Origin: Xiphydria camelus
Taxonomy: Eukaryota > Arthropoda > Insecta > Hymenoptera > Xiphydriidae
NCBI GenBank assembly: GCA_963678675.1
Contig: OY783198.1
Span: 1,989,001 to 2,053,000 of the forward strand
Direction of reading: 5' to 3'
DNA: 64,000 nt
Below the pieces are notes generated by a model that ran no database searches, was not told where the DNA came from, and saw nothing but the letters and a program-made list of their open reading frames with translations. Shown here in pieces: positions 59,290 to 64,000 of the stretch. How positions within the stretch are numbered: position 1 is the stretch's first letter; every line of letters begins with the position of its first letter. The position numbers were made by a program, and so were the translations under genes.

Positions 59290-61502
59290 TTACTCCATAG
59301 TCGGTAGCGGATTGTCGGTTACGACGATACCCTTCTCCCATAAATCCCTCGCTATTTGAATCTGACAGACGATGGATAATAGTGTTAATCACATTTTTTA
59401 AATAATTAAACATCGAAGCAAAGTAGAAATAATACCTTGTTATCTTCATTATCTATTGGTAAATCTTGGACTCTCACATACTCGGGATAGCGTAAAATTA
59501 TTTCTTCCATTGCCGGTGCCAGTTCTCTGTCCAGTTCCAAAAACTGTGGTACGAACTCGTGATATTCTTTGGAGTTCTCCGTGCTGTAATAGATTCTAAA
59601 TACGTTGTCCTCCTCTACCAATCTGTGAGTAAAAAAGTATTCTCTCAATTTGACAATGCAACTTGCGGCAACTACATCGTGTTCGCGGACCACTTCGATG
59701 CATCGTACCTCGCGCAGTGCGCCCTCAGTAGTCTAATCTTCGTGTCCAGTTCCATTTTCACCCTATTCCGAACTTCTCCCTCGTCCAACATCCTTTCGCC
59801 ATCTTCGTACACGGAGCAACATATTTCTTGCTCGGCAAGCACGGGCGGAAGGAAATCGTGGATGTGACTTTTGGCCATTTCGTCAGCCGCTTTGTCAATG
59901 TCTATATGCTGGATGAGTTTCGTCAGTAAGAGTTTAGTCTTCTGTAAAAACGCCGCTTTGGCTACACTCTGATCCCCAGAGTGCACCACACCGACGTTTC
60001 GCAGATATTCTCTCGGCAACCCTTCGCGAAATTCGACGTCAGTATTTATAGCCTGTTGCAGGGCGTCCGGAAGGAGTTTTTCCAGGAAATCACCCCAACT
60101 GTTCCTCTGATAAACGCTCAACGTTATATGCAAACTGTGTTCATTGTCAATCGTTTCTCCCTGATGGATAGTTCCTCGCGGAAAGTACAGCAAGTCGCCA
60201 GCGGTTACGACAGTGTCTAATATCGGCACGCCAATCTCGGATTGGTCGAAGTTCTTAGAGGAAAATCTGGGCAAGACCTCCTCCTCGTTTCGCGGTTTAT
60301 ACAGTCTCCATCGTTTTTTGCCCTCGATTTGCAAGATGAACGCCTCGATGTCGTCGTAATGGGGCGCGAAACCTTGACTATTGGGTGGCGTTAGATACGA
60401 GTTTGCACCGACGAAACACCCGAAATATTCTTGAAGCGTTGCTGAAAGAAATCGTCTCCTCGTATATCACGTATAATTGACGAAAGTATCATATTTGGCA
60501 ATGTAACTCTTACCGTTTAACGTATGCAGCTTTGGTATGAACGTCTGAGGGTTCAACATTCTGACTGAACATCCGTTCATATAGTAGTCCCAAACGACGC
60601 AGGGCAGAGCACGACCGAGAGGATTGTGAGTCTCCCTAACGCCGTCGGAATAAGACGTGATGTCGATATTTTTGGTAAATTGCACGCAGAAATTGCGCAT
60701 AATATTGTCAAGCAGTGGAGTCGACATAATCTGCTTGTAATAATTTGATTTATTTCTTTTGATGTGCAATGGAGCTCTCTCCCAGTTTACCCTGTATAAC
60801 GTAGAATTAGAAATATGAACTAATTGTCCTATCTTTTAGGAATTGTGCTAGAAAAGAAAGTTGATAAACGTACTTAAAGAATTGGTTGATATCCACAGGC
60901 GATATTAACCATTGAAATAATCTCTTGCCATCTTCTACAGAATCGTTATTAGGATCTGTTTTGACTGTTTTTTCCTCAGTTTTAGAAACAGATCCTTCCT
61001 GTTTCCGTTGCTTTTTAATTCTTTGAGTTAACTTTTTGGATTTCTTTGCTTTCAGTTCCCTCTTCCGTTCCTTCTTCGTTCGCTTCAACTTTTCAGGAGA
61101 GAGTGTTGGAGAGCCGGTTACTGCTTTACCCAGCTTGGAAGGTGATTTTTTAGTTAAGGAAGATACTTCTGCCTTATTATCTGGATTTGATGCATTTATT
61201 CTAGAGGATTTTCTTCTCCTCGAGTCTTTCTTCGGAGTAAGTGACTTTGACTTATTTCGGAGAGTCTTTTTATTCGGAGAGTGTGTTCCTTTATCGAGTG
61301 TCCGTTTAATTTTACCAGTGGTAATATCATTTTTAAACAATTGCTTCATTTCTTGCTGCATCCTTAATTGTCTATTAGGTGTTAAATCTCCCAGAGACAC
61401 ACGTCCCTTTTTAATTTTCTGCGACTTCGTTGTGTCATCTAAAGTTTTACGCTTCTTTGAGTGCACCGAAAATGCGGAAACCAACTTATTCAGATCTGCC
61501 AT
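59290..61502 (-). CDS. NO66: NO66 (RIOX1) JmjC ribosomal histidyl hydroxylase, 5 exons
   Basis: NO66 is a nucleolar Fe(II)/2-oxoglutarate oxygenase. It hydroxylates a histidine of ribosomal protein uL2 (RPL8) and has been reported to demethylate histone H3 K4 and K36. Exons on the minus strand are 61502-60874, 60791-60514, 60441-59709, 59622-59436 and 59361-59290. All phases close and give about 632 residues (human 641). The first 200 residues are Lys/Ser-rich, as expected of a nucleolar tail. Then come SYSDGVRETHNP, GRALPCVVWDYYMNGCS and the JmjC core. Iron ligands are H330 and D332 in HYDD and H395 in GTIHQGE, with the same 65-residue spacing as human. SLHITLSVYQRNSWGDFLE, EYVRVQDLP and a final GIVVTDNPLP follow. 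A short 86-base intron separates exons 3 and 4. Confidence 0.94.
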
Positions 61503-62267
61503 CTGTTATAATAACTTATAGAATGACGATATTTATTATTTCTCGATCTTTATTAGTATTTCGTTACAAAGCGTACAATGTCTCAAAAAAGACAATAATT
61601 TTTCTTAGATTATTCACAAGGAGGTTCTACTTAACCTAAAAAAAATTGTTTGGTGTAATGGTCTCTATTTGAAGTACACAGAGTTTTAATATTTCATTAA
61701 CAATCGAGTATTTTTAATGTTAAACTACTGACTTCCATAACAATAGTACAATTTTCATTTAATCTGTCACTTTTACACTTTGATTGTTATACCAGCACGT
61801 GCTCCACGACTGCGCGTACCGAAATTTCACTGCGTTCCCCACGATCAGCTGCTATACACCTGTGTTTAAATAGCCGCGTCTCGGCCGCGTCCCACGCGAC
61901 GTGGTTTGTTGAGCGGGATATTCAAAGAAAGAAAAATACAAGACTACGACAAATGGCAAATGACAAATGAGGTAGAGGCATATTTCCTGAAGTATTCTGC
62001 AATATACGATAAGAATACATAAAAAAATATATTGAAGATGAAATATTTACTTCTACATCTATTATCTATATACGTTTCACTCATTAAAATAATTACAAAG
62101 TGATTTTTCTCAGGCTTACCGATTCTGACAGAAAAAATACGAATTATATATATCCATTGAAGGATGACACGGAATATTTTTTGTCTCAAAATCATTGAAG
62201 ATGTTGAAAGGTATGCAGAGGGGCATAATTTTACAGGGGAGTGGTTACTTTTTTTTTCCTTTCAAAA
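61503..62267. other. Spacer between NO66 and the H2B gene
   Basis: AT-rich except for a GC-rich block at about 61790-61915 that contains CACGTG and may be the NO66 promoter. No coding exon was found. I saw no histone-type stem-loop in the first 100 bases after the H2B stop. Confidence 0.5.
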
Positions 62268-62693
62268 TTAACGCTGGCTGCTTCTGTACTTGATGACAGC
62301 CTTGGTCCCCTCCGATATAGCGTATTGGGATAGGTCACCAGGAAGCAGTAATCGCACGGCGGATTGAATTTCCTGTGAGGTTATCGTCGGTTTCTTGCTG
62401 TATCGAGCCAGTAAAGAGGCTTCGTTGGCGATTCGTTCGAACATGTCGCTGAGAAAGTTGTCCATGATTTGAATCGCTTGCTTCGATATCCCGGAGTCCG
62501 AGTGAATTTGTTTGAGGACCTTTGCATTGAGAGAGGATCAATGTATTTTTTTTTATCCTTTGGCGGAGAGATACGATCGACTAATTCGTACCTTGTAGAC
62601 GTAAGTGGCGTACGTCTGCTTCCTGCTTTGGGTCCTGCGCTTTTTCCCCTTAGATTTGTCTATTCCGCGGTAGTAGGGCGATTTTGCAGTCAT
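62268..62693 (-). CDS. Divergent histone H2B with an intron, 2 exons
   Basis: H2B is a core nucleosome histone. Exons on the minus strand are 62693-62592 and 62519-62268, separated by a 72-base intron (GTACGA to GCAAAG) placed between the Lys and Val of YVYK-VLKQ. The product is about 117 residues (Drosophila H2B 123). The N-terminal tail is short and unlike the canonical one. The fold then reads [56 protein letters not shown] and [15 protein letters not shown], clearly H2B but with many substitutions (for example [10 protein letters not shown] for LAHYNKRSTI). Standard replication-dependent H2B genes lack introns, so this is probably a replication-independent, perhaps germline, variant; that role is inferred. 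Confidence 0.9.
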
Positions 62694-63412
62694 TTCTTTG
62701 GCACCACTGATAGACGCTATTATTTCGGGAGAAATTTGGATCGGGGGACAAGACGGTGGTGCGATAAAAATCTCACAGAATTTATGGCTCGATGAGATTG
62801 TCTTTTACTTTCAGCGACGTGAATGTCATGCCTACGATTTTTGACGATTTACACCAAACGAGTGCCTTTTGTTTCTCTCACCATGACATTGATTTCTCTG
62901 GCCCTTCGCTGCTCCTGACTAGCTCACAATGAGCTGAGATTAGGTGATGCGAACTGTTGAAGCTTCGCTCGTAGCTTTGTCAATCTGCATTCGTTTATAG
63001 GTATACCCACGATGCAGCGCAGTTGCAGTGAGAATCGTATGGTGCACAGCCGGTGTATCGAATTTTTTCAAAAATTTGACCTTCGTTATCGTGAGAGAAT
63101 AGGACGGGAAGCGTCATTGATCGAGTTAGCGTTGCGCTTCGATTTCAGCTGAGGGGAGAACACAATAGCAAGGTGACAATCAATAGTTCAAGCCTATTTG
63201 CGTATCGAGTGTACATTTAGTCAGAGTCTGAAGAGGATGTCCATGACCTATGTCGGTTACGAATCGTCGATCGGAGTTTCCGAAGAGTTTCCGGGAATTC
63301 GTCAAATGTGGAATTGGAGGGAGAATTGTAGTTTCTATAAAATCTCGGGAAACGTGGAATATATCGGCAGATAAAGTCAGCACCGTAGGCACTGCATCAT
63401 TCGGCTACCACA
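62694..63412. other. Divergent upstream region of H2B and the secreted-protein gene
   Basis: About 720 bases between two divergent start codons. No coding exon was found. A TATAAA on the minus strand near 62995 is a weak core-promoter candidate for H2B. A TATATA-like motif near 63358 lies about 55 bases before the start codon at 63413. Confidence 0.4.
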
Positions 63413-63668
63413 ATGAAGACCACATTCGCCATCCTCGCGCTGTTTTCGGTGGCCGCGGCTCACGGCGCGAGTGTACGACGTAAGTGGATCTATTAACATT
63501 TCGTCCGGCTGCAAATATCGTTATCATCCTGTCGTTTCTCAGTGCGCGAGAAGAAGGACGTCGAGCATTTACTCGATCAGGATGATTCGTCAGAGTCTTC
63601 GAGCGAGCTTTCGTTTGAGCAAGCGGAAAGCACTTTAATAGATCCCAGTATTGTGGAAAATGTCAACG
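63413..63668 (+). CDS. Secreted acidic protein, first two exons, runs off the window
   Basis: I do not recognise this family. Exons are 63413-63479 and 63543-63668, with GTAAGT and GTGAGC donors and a phase-1 join; the next exon lies beyond the window. MKTTFAILALFSVAAAHGAS is a clear signal peptide with a likely cleavage after AHG or GAS. The mature part starts LREKKDVEHLLDQDD and is rich in Ser, Glu and Asp (DSSESSSELSFEQAEST), suggesting a disordered, possibly phosphorylated segment. ATG context is ACAATGA. A cuticle, haemolymph or venom-type protein are all conceivable but none is supported by a motif. Confidence 0.6.
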
Positions 63669-64000
63669 GTGAGCATATATGCGTGTAATCTCGCTCCGTC
63701 GGAATATGTCAAAAATCAAGTCGGAGAGTAATTAACTTTTTTTTATTCTGCGCGCCAACGTGTCAAAATTCTTGTCGAACGAGGCACGGGGATAATCGAC
63801 GGGAAGCTTATCCAGATAATCTAGATAAGCGATCCTCTCACGCGCGCGTTTGGATTATTAATCGCCCGGTAACGACATATTGTTTCTCGTATGACCCCGT
63901 AGAAAGATTATATCTACATATTGTCGTTGGACGGATTTGAAATTATATGTCAAGGTCAAGGTCTCTTCCGTTCGCCTTCGAATTAATAAATCACACTATC
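63669..64000 (+). other. Start of the third intron region of the secreted-protein gene
   Basis: Sequence after the GTGAGC donor at 63669. No further exon is evident before the window ends. Confidence 0.5.

Noticed and set aside
59623..59708. NO66 ending early at the stop just past exon 3
   Set aside because: A GTACGA donor and a CTCACAG acceptor remove 86 bases and rejoin ARLVEEDNVF in frame, matching the rest of the family.
1..64000. CRISPR arrays, prokaryotic operons, integrated virus or intact transposon genes
   Set aside because: None seen. All confident genes are eukaryotic and spliced, and the palindromic elements carry no transposase or polymerase frame.

Overview
The window looks like nuclear DNA from an insect, most probably a hymenopteran and plausibly an ant. 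Genes are split by GT-AG introns, coding islands are small and lie in long non-coding stretches, and (GA)n/(CT)n microsatellites and small palindromic repeats are abundant. A decayed piece of insect mitochondrial ND6 sits at about 17.36-17.64 kb. The species is inferred from gene content and style only. Exons were built by hand from splice sites, reading phase and family similarity; no alignment was run.

Layout. (1) 1-22,878, + strand: the 3' end of a Frizzled-family Wnt receptor. Two coding exons (6350-6543 and 22136-22878) are separated by a 15.6 kb intron. The cysteine-rich domain must lie left of the window. This intron and the sequence before 6350 hold most of the palindromic MITE-like elements and the mitochondrial insertion. 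(2) 25,946-28,793, - strand: an eight-exon RMI1 gene, the OB-fold partner of BLM/topoisomerase III-alpha. (3) 29,3xx-30,628, + strand: a BRMS1/BRMS1L-like Sin3-HDAC subunit, head to head with RMI1. (4) 33,953-45,363, - strand: a paired-like homeobox gene of the PROP1 type, six coding exons over 11 kb, with about 12.8 kb of gene-poor DNA upstream. (5) 58,186-58,944, + strand: an MCFD2-like EF-hand secretory-pathway protein. (6) 59,290-61,502, - strand: the JmjC oxygenase NO66 (RIOX1), tail to tail with MCFD2. (7) 62,268-62,693, - strand: a divergent histone H2B gene interrupted by an intron. (8) 63,413 to beyond the right edge, + strand: the start of a small secreted acidic protein that I do not recognise.

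The genes do not form one pathway. They are a developmental signalling receptor, a DNA-repair factor, two chromatin or ribosome regulators, a homeobox transcription factor, an ER cargo-receptor partner, a variant histone and a secreted protein. RMI1 and BRMS1 share an upstream region of a few hundred bases that contains a long imperfect hairpin.

The points most worth a second look are the Frizzled tail with a lost KTxxxW motif but a PDZ-type C-terminus, the intron-split H2B, the likely GC-AG intron in RMI1, the stop-free 102-nt intron in MCFD2, the ND6 insertion, and several families of palindromic elements sharing a CACTGAGAAA-like end. I saw no transposase, reverse transcriptase, CRISPR array or tRNA.
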